DNA of 64,000 nucleotides from Impatiens glandulifera (taxonomy: Eukaryota; Streptophyta; Magnoliopsida; Ericales; Balsaminaceae), in the NCBI RefSeq assembly GCF_907164915.1, contig NC_061867.1, positions 41,896,338 through 41,960,337 on the forward strand. The letters run 5' to 3'. Numbering within the stretch: the stretch's first letter is position 1; every line of letters starts with the position of its first letter. Positions 46,601-58,844 of this stretch are shown here, piece by piece. The position numbers and the translations under genes were made by a program. The notes below the pieces were generated by a model, which did not search any database, was not told the DNA's origin, and worked only from the letters and a program-made list of their open reading frames with translations.

Positions 46601-48232
46601 ACTTGTAGTTGAAGCTGGTGGATATGATAATATGACTTTTGATGAGAGAAGTTGCAGAAACTATATTTTAGAAGTTAGGCGGTTGCGGTTAGGAAATGGT
46701 GATTCTGAAAAGCTATGTTAGTATTTCTACTAAATGCAAAGCAAATGTTTAATTTTTTATGTGTATGATGTGGACTAGAAAAACCGGATAAAGAATGTAT
46801 TTTGAGCTGATGAAAGATGCAGAGCTGCATACGAGTACTTCTTGGATGTCATCACATTTGACACAACATATTTGACAAACCGCTATGATAAGTCATTTGC
46901 TCCTTTTGTTGGTGTTAATCATCATGGACAATCAATTTTGTTATGATGTGGCTTACTGTTCAATGAGGATTCAGAGTAATTTATCTGACTTTTCAAAGTA
47001 TGGTTTACATGTATAAACGAATATGCTCCAAAGGCAATAATCACTGACTAATGTCGATCAATGGCCATTGCAATTGGAAATGTATTTCCAAACACCCATC
47101 ATCAATTTTATTTCTTTGGCATATAGTGAAGAAACTTCCCACCAAATTGTATGCTCATGCTCATTATAAAATTATAAAAAAGACATTCAAGAACATTGTC
47201 TATAACTCAATCACAATCCAACAGTGTAAAGATAGTTGACTGAAAATGATAGATGAGTTTCAGTTGCAAGACAATAATTGGTTGAACTCCTTGCATGTAG
47301 AACGTACAAAATAGATTCATGTGTATGTTAAACGCTACTTCTAGGTAGGCATGTCAACATCTAAAAGAAGTGAATATATGAATGCTTTTTTTGATAATTT
47401 TGTTCATTCTAAAACATCCCTAAAACAATTTGTAGAGTAATATGATAGGCCCTTAAGAGGAATATAGAGAAGGAAAAAAATTGAATTTTCATTCTTATAA
47501 TTTGACTATTCCAATTGTGAGTGGGTATTCATTGGAAAAGAAATTTCAGAGTGTATATATAAACGACATCTTAAAGTTGTTCAAGAATGAGGTGAAACGC
47601 TTGATGTTCTACAATACCTCCATACTTGAAGACGATGGAGCAACAACTACATTTGGAGTGGTGAAGACCATACAAGGTCATGATGGAGAACATTGGAGAG
47701 ATATTTCTGTAAAGGAAAACTTCACTTAAACGGAGGCTTATGTAAACTGTCAATGTAAACTGTTTGAGTTTAAAGGACTCATGTGTAGACATATTTTGGC
47801 CGTTTTGAGAAGAATGAAGGTGAATATGGTGTTGGATAATTATTTCATGGACCGCTGGCGCAAAGATTTGAAAAGATATTATCAAAGTATCAATAACATT
47901 TATGATTCTGATATGGGTGACATTGAAAGAAATCGATATAACTATCTTACTCTAATGATGCAAGAGCTCCAACAAATTGCAGTTCAATCTGATAATACTA
48001 CTTTTTTTTGGCTGAAGTGGTTAAAGAAGTGAAAGAAAAGTTCATTGCATATTCGACAATATCCACTTCTACATCAACACCTTTTGCACATACACCTTTT
48101 GCACATACATCTTCTACGCCAAATCCTTCTTCACATACACCTTTTACACCAACACCTTATGCACTAACACAATTGATCCACACTCCCGTGAGAGTAAGAG
48201 CTAGAGGTCGACTACCAACCAAACGTAAATAA
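46601..48232 (+). pseudogene. FAR1/MULE-type transposase pseudogene, 5' truncated
   Basis: Starts inside the family at VEAGGYDNMTFDERSCRNYI, then VRRLRLGNGDSEKL, DVITFDTTYLTNRYD and FAPFVGVNHHGQSILL (the MULE transposase core with DDE region), AIITD, and after a gap a SWIM zinc finger CQCKLFEFKGLMCRH (about 47750-47795). It ends in a Thr/Pro-rich tail and RVRARGRLPTKRK. At least ten in-frame stops or shifts are present. The 5' part was separated by the Copia insertion at 46591. FAR1-like host proteins and MULE transposases share these domains; the neighbouring Ulp1-like gene favours a MULE. Confidence 0.85.
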
Positions 48233-48561
48233 TTTGTAATCGAAAGAGTTATGAACAAAAGGGGTCGAAATAAGGGAAATGAGGCAACAATAACAATAAT
48301 GCATGATTCAACACAAAAACAACAACAATGGAATATTCCAGTCTTGACTCAATATTCCGTCACATCACTTTTGTCCTCTTAAACATATCTAGAAGATAAT
48401 ACTTATGGGGACAACATTAAAAGAAAGTAGTAATTGTATGAAATTTTGTATGTTGTAATATAATACTTGTGGGGACAACATTCAACGTTAATGTTTTAAT
48501 GTAAAAGAAATTACAGTTTAGTATAAATATAAACATTACATACAAACATATCATGGCATAT

Positions 48562-49073
48562 TAAGGACCAATTGGTCCTTAAGATCGGGACTAATTGGTC
48601 CCTAACATGGCCATGTTCAAGATTAATTGGTCTCGAACATGGTCACATTATGGAAAAATTATTCCTAAACATGGCCATACTAGGGAGCAATTGTTTTCGA
48701 ATATGGTCATGTCCTGGACCAATTGGTCCCGAACATGACCATGTTAGGGAGCAATTATTCCAAAACATGGCCATGTTATGGACCAATTGTTTCCCAAACA
48801 TGGCCATATTATGGAGAAATTGTTTCACGAACATGTCTATGTTTAGGACCAATTGTTCCCAAACATGGTCATGTTTAGGACCAATTGTTCCCGAACATGG
48901 CCATCTTATAGAGCAATTGTTCCTAAACATGGCCATATCCTGGACCAGTTGGTCATGAACATGACCATATTAGGCAAAAATTGTCCTGAACATGACCATA
49001 TTAAGGACCAATTATTCCCGAACATGGCCATGTTATGGAGTAATTAGTCCTAATCTTGGCCTTGTTAAGGAAT
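48562..49073. repeat. 32-bp minisatellite (about 16 copies)
   Basis: Head-to-tail units of GACCAATTGGTCCCGAACAT followed by GGCCATGTTAGG, nearly all 31-33 bp. Each unit holds two palindromic words, CCAATTGG and CATGGCCATG. There are no spacers, so it is not a CRISPR array. Related shorter clusters lie at 52570-53500, on the other side of the Ulp1-like gene. Confidence 0.95.
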
Positions 49074-49249
49074 AAATGTATAAACCAATCAACATTCTAA
49101 TGTTATAAATGGTATTAATTTAATATAATGTATCAACTAACCAAACATTCTGAGTAATTTTCAATATAAACAAATGGTATTAATTCAAAATTTATTTCAT
49201 ATATAATGTAACAACCAAACAATGTTACAATGTTACATATGTTATTAAT

Positions 49250-52200
49250 TTACATCATTTTCCTCTTTTCTAACAATGTAGCAACTCTCTCTAATTTTTC
49301 ATGTAATTGGAGTCTAAGTTTGTTCAATTCTGACTTCAGGATCTTCATGCCAAATTTTATCCTCATGTACTCAATTACTTCTAAGAACTTTAAAAACACA
49401 AGTTTCAGTAGGTTAGTATAGATAATTCTCAAACAATGTTAAAACTGTATAACTTACATTGTCATCGTTGTTAATAGTAATTGGTCTTCTTTATTCTTCT
49501 ATATATGACTCCATTTGCCACATGCAATAGATTCCACAATCCGTTTTATTATCACAATATTGCTAAGGAAATTTCAAAATATTGAATAGAAAATCAACTA
49601 TTGAAGCAGCCATTCCCGAGTCAACGGTACACATGAATTCAACAAACGCTTTTTTTTGTTTTACCAAGGCATGAAAAAATACTTTTAGATAGATGAATTT
49701 AATAAACACTTTTAGAATATAAATTCAGCTTACTACCAAGGCTTTAGATGTAATGTATTTTTCCTCCCATTGTAAATATTCTGACAATGGTAGGTTATCA
49801 ATTAATTGGATTTCTTTCTGTTTCATGTTGATGCAGTACAAATAAAAATGTTCTTTTTCTAAAATATGGAACATAATCTACAAAACAAGACCATTTTTTC
49901 ATATGATTAGGTAGTTGAAATTTGATAATGTTCTAAAATATTGGAGAGGTTACTTACAAGGTCAGACTACTTTAAGTCTTCAAATGGTAAATTAAATAAA
50001 TTCATTTCATCTTTACTTACACTGGCAAAAACTTAACATCATAAGGATGTGAACTCTGCAAATGCATCATATTAAAAATAATATATACATATATATTAAT
50101 CATATAAAAAATCTTACATATGCATAATAAGATAAACAAATTTTTCAGATGATGTTGTGATTTTTTTCTTTACTTTCTTCTTTAGGAGGTAATTGATCAA
50201 TTGGCTCCAGGGATCAATTATTCCAGAGTCCAAGTATGTTTCAATTTTGAGTGTAAGCATGTGTTCTTTGGTCAGCATGACTTGGTCTCTCTAGAATAAC
50301 ACTTCACTGCAAAGACAAATGAAGAAAACACATCCTAATAAGAGTTAAAAAAAATATTAAAATGACTATGAAGAGTTCTAAAAATGTTACCTTAAGTCAG
50401 ATTCTACAAAAATTAGGTCGACAACCTTTTTGATCTTCTGAAATTTGGGAATAATGGAAGACATGGGATAATCTCATCCTAGCTATTTCCATGTAAGGAG
50501 AGCAAAGAGCCTCCCATTTTTTTTAATCCTCTGCAACCTCTACGGGGTGGGGCTATTATTGTAATATATAGTGAAATTGATGGCTCATCCACATGAGGTT
50601 CTACTTTTACAATAGAAAGTGGTGGTGTTTCAACTAAACTTCTGGCCGATTTTTAATAATTAACTTCCTCTTCGGTTGCTTTATTATCTGTGATGATGAT
50701 TCAAGTATAAGTTTTCTCTTAGACTTCACCACTTTGGATTGATGATTTATGGCAACATCCAGAACATCCTCCACCACCATTTCGGGTGGTATCACTTGGG
50801 GTGGTGTTTCAACTTGAACATTTGCGATTTGAATATCTTTGTCAACATCTGCATCATCATCCACCACCATTTAGGGTTCAAATCAAACACCTGAGGGTTG
50901 CTTATCTTTAACAACATCCGTAGTATCATCCACCATCACTAGGGGTGGTGTTTCAAATCGAACTTCTAAGGGTTGAGGTTCTTCTATAGGAGTGCCTTTG
51001 TGAAATAATTGTGAATGGAATTCATGAAAAAATTATTTGTGTCCATAGCCTCGTATAAGACGTGGATGGATGAATCAAATAGGACAGATGGGTTGACTTC
51101 CTGTTGTTGTGATGATGATGCTACATCTGCCAACACTTGTGTTTCTTTTGCTATATTTTTTTTTTGCAGATTTAGCCATGTTCTTTGCAAATCTAGCAAT
51201 AGTGTCTAATGCATTTTAACCAATTAAGGAGATTAATACATGAGGTCCTCTCCAATTTTATCCCCCTCCACATTATCTGTCACATCATCATCCACATCAT
51301 CATCCAAATCATCATCCACATCATCATTCACATGATCTTCCTGATGATGATCCACATGACATCCGATCTCACATCTCATCTAGAAGTGGAAGGCATCCAA
51401 CATCCCTTCCATATCTGAATCCTCGTCGTCGTTCCAGTTCCATCTAAATCATAATAAACATCTTATTGTCATCCCAACATGACAATATCGGAAATTTCCG
51501 TTCGTAAGGAAGTTGCAATTTAGGGTCCACAACCCTAGCCATGTAGAACAACTCAAACAATAAATGATATGTTAGAACATTTACATTGACATTTGAATAA
51601 AACACTAAATTAAAGTACAGACAAAAACTACTTACAATGAGACATGTATACGGTCCAATGAAATGACGTTTTCCATTTGCCGCCCATTTCTGACCATTTT
51701 CAACTAAACCTTTCATTGTGAATTTGAATCAATTTAAGTTTCAGATATTATCGACATCAAATAAACATTTCAGAACTTTAAACATTCACTATATATTATG
51801 TGTGGTCTAAAAAAAGCTACTGACAACATAAACTAAATTATTGGCAATTGCTATGTCGTTAAGAATTATCTCTAGCATTATAGTTGTTCTTGTACCGAAA
51901 CTATTTTTTCATTCCCCATCGTCTCCTTCACTGCCACAACCGTTGATCATATTTAGGGGACTTTTTATCGTTTCCAATGGACTCAACAATTTCAATTTCC
52001 CCTCTCAAAATGCCCAGTACGCATTGAACATCATCTTCTTCAATTTTGACTTTCTGGCCATTCTGTAGGCTGATCGTACAATTATCAAGTTCGATGTCAA
52101 ATTTGAATGAACTTATGAGGTGTCGAGAGAGCCTGGACATTTTAAAAGGACAAGTGTAAGAAGCCCTCTGAAGCATATGGCCTTCACGATCTCTTTTTGT

Positions 52201-52510
52201 TCTTTTGTCAATTGTTGAATTAGTTTGAAAAGGCCAGATGACGGGGTCCTAGTCAAGAAAATGTTGTGTTCAAATTTTCTTGGGGAGGAGGGAGGTGAGG
52301 GAGCGGGAGATGAGGGAATTGAGGAAGCGTGAGATGATGGAGTTGAGGAAGCTAGAGAGGAGGGAGCATAGGATGAGGGAGTTGAGGAAGCGAGAGATGG
52401 GGGGGGTTGCACACCCTTCATCATCAGCTGTAGCAGTAATGGAAAGCAATGACAAATATGTTGTCGAGGGCCGACGATGGTTCCTTTTATATACTCTACA
52501 AAAAATAAAC
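49250..52510 (-). pseudogene. Ulp1-like (C48) cysteine protease pseudogene, multi-exon
   Basis: Reading on the minus strand: a low-complexity Ser/Pro tract (52270-52440), the domain before the protease with IEEDDVQCVLGILRGEIE (51928-52176), GKRHFIGPYTC (51660), an acidic Asp-rich tract (51270-51370), basic PKRKLIIKNR (50640-50680), then the protease core. His is in EHFYLYCINMK (codon 49848-49850), Asp in LIDNLP (49797-49799) and Cys in KTDCGIYCM (49536-49538), the expected Ulp1 triad order. A donor GTAAGC ends the His/Asp exon near 49736. Two in-frame stops, TAG (49563-49565) and TAA (49491-49493), bracket the Cys motif. A coiled C-terminus follows at 49250-49432. Such genes travel in Kaonashi-type MULEs. 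Confidence 0.7.
52290..52410. repeat. Imperfect 27-30 bp coding repeats
   Basis: GAGGAAGCG.GAGATGAGGGAGTT-type words recur four or five times, encoding the Ser/Pro-rich repeats of the Ulp1-like gene on the minus strand. Confidence 0.7.
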
Positions 52511-52569
52511 ACATAAATGAAGCACGATTAACAGATATAAAAGTGTTTAAACTGAAAATTCAAGTTTTA

Positions 52570-53500
52570 TTTACCATGTCCTAGACCAATTATTCTCGAA
52601 CATTGCTAGGTTCGGCACAAGTTATTCCTGAACATGGCTAGGTTCGGGATAAATTATTCCCGAACATGTTCATGTTCGGGATCAATTGGTCCCTAACATA
52701 ATTCAGCTAATTAAAGTTCCTAACTAATAAGGAGGTATCATCTTCTCCAAACATAATTCAGCTAAACTTTCAATTTCTGAATTTCAATTACTATATGTAT
52801 TTACTATACCATGTTCTAAAATGGGGTTAAGTGAGATAGATAGCAAGTTTTGTAGCCTTTGCTTAGTTCATAAATTCTTAAAATACAAAATAAATAGAAG
52901 ACAACAATACTTTTGGGAATACTTATTGGTCTAGGACATGGCCATGTTAAGGAGCAATTGTTCCCAAACATGTCCATGTTAGGGAGCAATTGTTTCCCGA
53001 ATAGGGCAATGTTAAGGAGCAATTGTTTTCGAACATGGCAATGTCCTAGACCAATAAGTATTTCAAAAAGAAGTAGGTATCACCTTCTCCAAACATAATT
53101 CAGCTAAGCTTTTAGTTTCTGAATTTCCATTATTGTATGTATTTACTATACCATATTCTCAAATCTCTTAACTCAAAAATAGAAAACAGAAACAGAAATA
53201 AAAACAATTTCAAAATATTAAATTAAGTTCCCTTTGTTCTTAACATGACCATGTTCTAGACCAATCCCTAACATGAAAAATCAAGTTTTGTCATGTATTT
53301 TCTACAATTGTTATTGGTAAGTTTTCTAAATTCATCCATAACCATTTTTAAAAACTAATAAATTAATAAACTAATAACTCAAATTTCCTAACTCAGATAA
53401 AAAAACCAAAAACATGATTAAATATTATTTCAAAATATTAAATCAAGTTCCTGAACATGGACATATTTGGGAAAACTCGGATGATCATGTTCGGGAACTT
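52570..53500. repeat. Dispersed 32-bp family units and a duplicated block
   Basis: Clusters of GTTCGGGA..AATTATTCCCGAACATG units lie at 52570-52700, 52920-53055 and 53445-53500. Between them a block with CTTCTCCAAACATAATTCAGC is present twice (52735-52815 and 53085-53165). With 48562-49073 these bracket the Ulp1-like gene. Confidence 0.75.
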
Positions 53501-53914
53501 ACCTTCCGTAAGTGTTAGACTTGGATGTAGTTGAATGAATCTGATTCTCTTAAAAAGTAAAAGTAAAACAATTTTAGGGTTTTAGTTGTTCGCTAACATT
53601 GTTGTTCGACATTGATTTTAGGGCTTACCATTTTTGAAGCTCGGAAAGAAAGAAATCGTCAAAGTCCAAAGTCGTAGAAGAAGGAAGAAGAAATAGCCGA
53701 AGTCTAAAGTCGCGGAAAAATAAATAAGAAATCGCCGAAATTCCATGTCGCAGAAGAAATAACGATTTGAAAATGGAGAAGAAATCGATGAAGTCAGGGA
53801 GGGAAAGAAAGAATACGAGAGGTTCAAAAATGGAGAGAGTGATAAAAATAGCGAATGGAGAAGTATGGAATATAATAAAATAAAAACAATCTTTTTTATT
53901 TTTTCTCTCATCTA
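53501..53914. other. Probable right edge of the MULE region, no gene seen
   Basis: Purine-rich on the plus strand with repeated AAGAAATCG/GTCGCAGAAG words. No MULE terminal inverted repeat could be identified, partly because the left end has been lost. Confidence 0.35.
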
Positions 53915-54136
53915 TAACAAGTGATTTTTTTTTCCACAATGGCAGTTAGGTGGGGCATCGCTAAGGGTTCGCCGGACCATCATCGCTCTCTCTATCCTAG
54001 CTCAATTATTTATATGTATCTAAGTAAATGAAACATTTTAAATTTAGTGAATTTTATAATAATATCTATATATATATATAATTATTCTTAATTTTTAAAG
54101 TGTCCGGATTGCCGGATCAAGAGTTGTGGTTAATTT

Positions 54137-54138
<2 letters not shown>

Positions 54139-54208
<70 letters not shown>
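54139..54208. repeat. (TA)n microsatellite, first duplicate
   Basis: About 70 bp of TA in the first copy of the 360-bp duplication. Confidence 0.95.
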
Positions 54209-54213
<5 letters not shown>

Positions 54214-54500
54214 TAAATGAATACTTGAGTCGGATTGTGGGTTGACCCGCCCCATAAGTTTAAAACGGTTAAAAATAACAAGTGATTTTTTTTCCACAAT
54301 GGCAGTTAGGTGGGGCATCGCTAAGGGTTCGCCGGACCATCATCGCTCTCTCTATCCTAGCTCAATTATTTATATGTATCTAAGTAAATGAAACATTTTA
54401 AATTTAGTGAATTTTATAATAATATCTATATATATATATATATAATTATTCTTAATTTTTAAAGTGTCCGGATTGCCGGATCAAGAGTTGTGGTTAATTT

Positions 54501-54617
<117 letters not shown>

Positions 54618-55621
54618 TAAATGAATACTTGAGTCGGATTGTGGGTTGACCCGCCCATAAGTTTAAAACGGTTAAAAATAAAATTAGAAATGTTGTAGGT
54701 ATGGTTCGAACTTACAACCTAACAAAATAAGTACAACCTTTTAACCAATTAGGCTAATAACACTTTATATTTTATATTTAACAGCAAATTTGAATTTGAT
54801 GAACGTGGAACATTTTAACAATATAAGTTCAACTTTTTAACTAACTAATATATATATATATTGATGCTTAATTTTTCAAGTGTTCAGATTACCGAGTCGA
54901 GAGCTGAGGTTAATTTGGATATATATGTGAGAGTAATGGATATTGGGTCGGATTGTGGGCTGACCCGCCCAAAACTTAAAACGGTTAAAAATAAAATTAA
55001 AAATGCTATAGGTATGGTTCGAACTTGCAACCGAACAAAACAAATACAACTTTTTAACCAACTAGACTAATAACACTTTATATTTTAAATTCAACACCAA
55101 ATTTGATGAACGTGAGATATTTTAAAAATATAAGTTCAACTTTTTAACTAACTAATATATATATATATATATATATATAATGCTTAATTTTTAAAGTATC
55201 CGGATTATCGGGTCGAGAGTTGTAGTTAATTTGAATATATGTGAGAGTAAATAGATACTTGGGTCGGATGGTGGGTTGACTCATCCATAAATATTTTTAC
55301 CGTAATATTTTTTTCACGATTTTTTATATTATTACTTGTATAAATGCACGAGATACATGCTAGTTATATATAAGGGAAATTTGACGAAATAACCTTCATA
55401 ATAGGGTTATTTCCAAATTTAACATAGGCCAAATTTTTTTTCAAATTTAACCTTTTGTCTATGGAAAAAGACTCTTTTGCCCTCAAATTAAAAAAATAAA
55501 AAAATTTCAGTTTTTTCTCCCTCTCCTCTTTTCATATTTCCTAAACGGCCAAGCCCCACTCTTCTTCTTCTTCTCCTCTCCCCCGACGACGATCCAAGCC
55601 CCGGCGACTATCCGAGCCTAG

Positions 55622-55908
55622 CCAATACTTCTGCTAACAGACCCACTTACAAACCCACCACCGCTTCAAACATCCTTTCTCTTACCTCACCCAGTTCTTC
55701 TTCATCTTTTACTTCCTTCAATATCCCGATTTCTGCTACTTCAACCTTACCCAACTGGCCTGCTTCTCCGACTTACAGTGATGACTTCGATTGGGAGTAT
55801 ATTGATGGAATTGAAGACGAAAGAGCACGTGGGTATTTTGATGATTCAATTCTTGCTTCTGTTCCAACAAGAGATGAAGTTCAACTTGCAATATCTTCAC
55901 TTCACTAG
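55622..55908 (+). pseudogene. Captured gene fragment in Pack-MULE
   Basis: An open stretch begins with a Thr/Ser/Pro-rich part (SSSSSFTSFNIPISATSTLP) and continues NWPASPTYSDDFDWEYIDGI then EDERARGYFDDSILASVPTR and DEVQLAISSLH before a TAG. The composition is protein-like and unlike the AT-rich surroundings. I do not recognise the family with confidence. It has no in-frame ATG near its 5' end and looks like part of a host gene. Confidence 0.45.
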
Positions 55909-56000
55909 TAAATTTCTTATTTTTATCTTCAATTGATTATATATTAGTCTTAGATAAGAGATATAGACTTGTTATAGGTTTAGTGATTAAGATATGACTT

Positions 56001-56240
56001 TGACTGAATCGTTTTGGGTTTAAAATGCATCCGCCGAAGGCGTTGCAAGTGACGATGCATCTGTCGCAGGCGAATGCAGGCGACGATGCATCTGTCGCAG
56101 GCGAATGCAGGCGACAGATGCGCATTCGCGTGCGACAGATGCGCATTCGCCTGCGACAAATGCACATTCGTCTACGATAGATGCATCGTCGCCTGTAACG
56201 CCTTCGACAGATGCATTTTAAACCCAAAACGATTCAGTCA
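56001..56240. repeat. 240-bp GC-rich palindrome
   Basis: TGACTGAATCGTTTTGGGTT at 56001 is the exact inverse of the sequence ending at 56240. The inverted match continues inward through AAAATGCATC and CGACGATGCATCT with increasing mismatches and small shifts. The centre contains CGACAGATGCGCATTCGC repeats. A transcript would form a long hairpin. Confidence 0.85.
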
Positions 56241-56657
56241 GCCCATAAACCTAAACTCTAAACACTAAAACCCTAATCCATTCTTCCTAAACCTAAACGA
56301 TTCAGCATGAATGGAAGGTAAACGACAGAAAACGGGAAAAACTCACATATTTGCCTGCTTTTTTCCATCGCCGAGGGCTTCGATCGTCGTCGGGGGCCGG
56401 ATAGTCATCGGGGCTTGGATCGGGGGCTTGGATCGTCGTCGGGGGAGAGGGGTTTCGGAGGAAGATGAAGAGGCAGTTTGGAAAGGGAGCGTTTGGAAAT
56501 ATGAAAAGAGGAGAGGGAGGGAAGAAACTGAAATTTTTTTATTTTTTTAATTTGAGAGCAAAATGGTATTTTTCCATAGGCAAAATGTTAAATTTAAAAA
56601 AATTATTTATCTTATGCTAAGTTTGGAAATAACCCTCTTACTTCCGTCAAATTTCCC

Positions 56658-57000
56658 ATATATAATAATATTTAACTTTTACAATTTTGATGTTTATACT
56701 TACCAATTAAGACATACCCATACTAAAATATGATAAAATTATATTATTATATATAATAAAATTATAAAATTGTCCGAATTGAAATTATTTTTATTATATT
56801 CATAAAACTAATTAAGGTGTTTCTATATTATTAACATGGACTATATAAAATATATAAATTTATTCAAAATTTTGTAAATAAGGTATTACAAATATTTCAT
56901 TTTATAATTTAAAATAAATTATTAAATTATATTATTAAAAAAATAGAATTCTTAATAAAATTTAAAACCCTGTAAGAAAAAGAAATTTGACATTTGGGCT
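56658..57000. other. AT-rich upstream region of KISH
   Basis: No coding signal. The KISH promoter is expected here and up to about 57050, but no clear TATA box could be chosen. Confidence 0.4.
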
Positions 57001-57096
57001 CCTTTGATTCGGATCGGTCAGGTGCAGGATCGTCGTATACAGAAATTGTGTGTCGGACGGAGAAAACGCTCCGATCTGCGAGGAGATCTAATCGAC

Positions 57097-58265
57097 ATGG
57101 TAACTGATTGAAAACATAAAAATTCTTATCGTCTTTTGATCGGAACTAGAATCAATTAACAGATTGAACTTCGTTTATGGATTTACTATTGTTTTGCAGT
57201 CAGCTCTTTTCAACTTTCACTCTTTCTTGACCGTGGTTCTTCTAGTGATTTGCACCTGCACATATCTTAAGTTGCAGTTCCCTTCAACCCTTGTGCAGAA
57301 GACAGGGTATTTCCACTTTTACCTCTTCATTCTTTTCAAAAATCATGTTTCGTGAATGTATGTATATATTGGTGCAATTCTAGGTTTTCATATTGTCTCT
57401 GATTTTGAAATTTTTCTGGGTTTATTGATTAGGCTGAGTAAAATTAGAAATCATACTGAACAGAAGAAGAAGACTGACTGTTGTTTTTACTCTTTTTTTT
57501 TTTAAATGGGAAAAGCTTTTGAAGGGTAAAGCTCTTGATGTAATTTGTTTTGTATGAGATCACCAATGTATGATTCTATCAAAGTGGAATTTATATATAT
57601 GTATTTGAATCAAAGAGGTTTGGAATTAATAGAGTTGCAGAATAGTTGAGCAATGTCATAGGATGTGTAAAGATGCAATCAAAATATTCCTCAATTTATG
57701 TGTTCATGATTGTATCACAAATCTGTTGGACAGAATTCATGGTTAGATTTGATGTATGAAAATTGCGTTAGAAGATAGCGGTTGTCCATTAATTTTGCCA
57801 TTGTAGGTATCCTGACTGTTTTGCTACAATTCTAATTGCATAGTAGAATCTGCTATATAATTGTTACTTTTTCATGCGTAGTTTTTGTGCTCCCATCCGT
57901 TGCAAGTTTTGTTAATTTCGTCAAGTTTTTATTCATTACTTGAGTTGGAAGTACGGGAAAAAACAGTTATCAAGTTATCAGACTTGGTTGTTGCTAGTAA
58001 CTCTTCTAAGAATTGGATCCGACTTGTTGCTACTTTATCCTTATTTTGCTTCTTTCCTGATCTTTATGGCAGGTTTCGCGGGTTTTTCTGGAAGGCTGCT
58101 AGAATTGGTATGTAGATAGAGTTTGAATGGTTCTCTGTGGCTAGTTTAGGGTTTTGCTTGAATGTGGAACTTATAAACTCTTTAATATTCGATGCAGGTG
58201 AGCGGTTAAGCCCTTGGGTAGCTGCTGGGTGCTTTACTATGGGAGTTTCAATTATATTTTTCTAA
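57097..58265 (+). CDS. KISH: Protein KISH (TMEM167 family), four exons
   Basis: Joining 57097-57099, 57200-57306, 58073-58107 and 58198-58265 gives a 70-residue protein with all introns GT...AG. It starts with the ATG alone in exon 1, and exon 2 begins [20 protein letters not shown]. Later words are [28 protein letters not shown] and MGVSIIFF at the C-terminus. These match the highly conserved eukaryotic KISH/TMEM167 proteins in length (about 72) and sequence. Two membrane segments are visible, at about residues 8-24 and 54-70. The family is Golgi-located and involved in the secretory pathway; its exact biochemical role is unclear. The frame is intact and the splice sites are good, so the gene is probably functional. 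Confidence 0.95.
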
Positions 58266-58269
58266 GGAA

Positions 58270-58840
58270 TGATGAAGGTGCATTTTCATATGTTGTGGAA
58301 CTATGTAGCTGATTTATAGAATATTGATATTATTTTCTTCTTGTTGTCAATGATTTTTGAAATGTCATGCAATCTAATGTATTGAACCATTAAAAAGCTT
58401 TGTAGGTTTGAGAAGTCATCATAGTTACTTTGTATACAAACATGTTTAGTAAATAATGTTTATACAAAGTAAAAAAAATGAAGGAAAAATAAAGGGCAAA
58501 ACAGTTGTATTATCATTCCCATACAAAAACATTAGCATTTAAATTTTGTTTGATGCATTTGAAGACAAGAAATTAAAGAAAACCTATCATTCTTACCCAA
58601 TTATGATTTGACCAAACACATGTAGATATAATGAATTATTCATGATTAAAGCAACAATCATTGTAATGGATAATTTCTGAAATATTCCAACCAACAAAAT
58701 CATAGTACCAACCAAATGTTTTATTCACAAGTGTGTTCCTAAGCCAATTTATAGTAGTTAAGTTCAATGATTTGGAACAGCTCATATATTTTTTTTCTTC
58801 TCATATATTTCAGAAGCTCAACTGCTTCTCTTCTTCTCAT
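58270..58840. other. KISH 3' region and intergenic DNA
   Basis: Includes the likely KISH 3' UTR (to roughly 58450) and AT-rich sequence between the convergent KISH and KLCR relic. No further gene is seen. Confidence 0.5.
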
Positions 58841-58844
58841 TGTC

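Larger units (their letters stand above)
55374..56657. mobile_element. Pack-MULE-like element
   Basis: Inverted ends (left GGGAAATTTGACGAAATAAC; right the same first 13 bases on the minus strand) extend about 175 bp into the element with GGGTTATTTCCAAA and TTTCAGTTT.TTC words. An 8-9 bp ATATATAA-type sequence flanks both sides. The interior holds a captured ORF (about 55622-55908) and a 240-bp palindrome. There is no transposase. Its terminal bases resemble those of the 12812-15583 element, so the two may share a transposase. Confidence 0.75.

Noticed and set aside
48572..48958. 128-codon plus-strand and 97-codon minus-strand ORFs
   Set aside because: Both are open because the near-32-bp minisatellite lacks stops in some frames; the peptides are simple repeats.
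48562..49073. Regular repeats reminiscent of a CRISPR array
   Set aside because: Units are contiguous 32-bp copies without unique spacers, there are no cas genes, and the DNA is plant nuclear.
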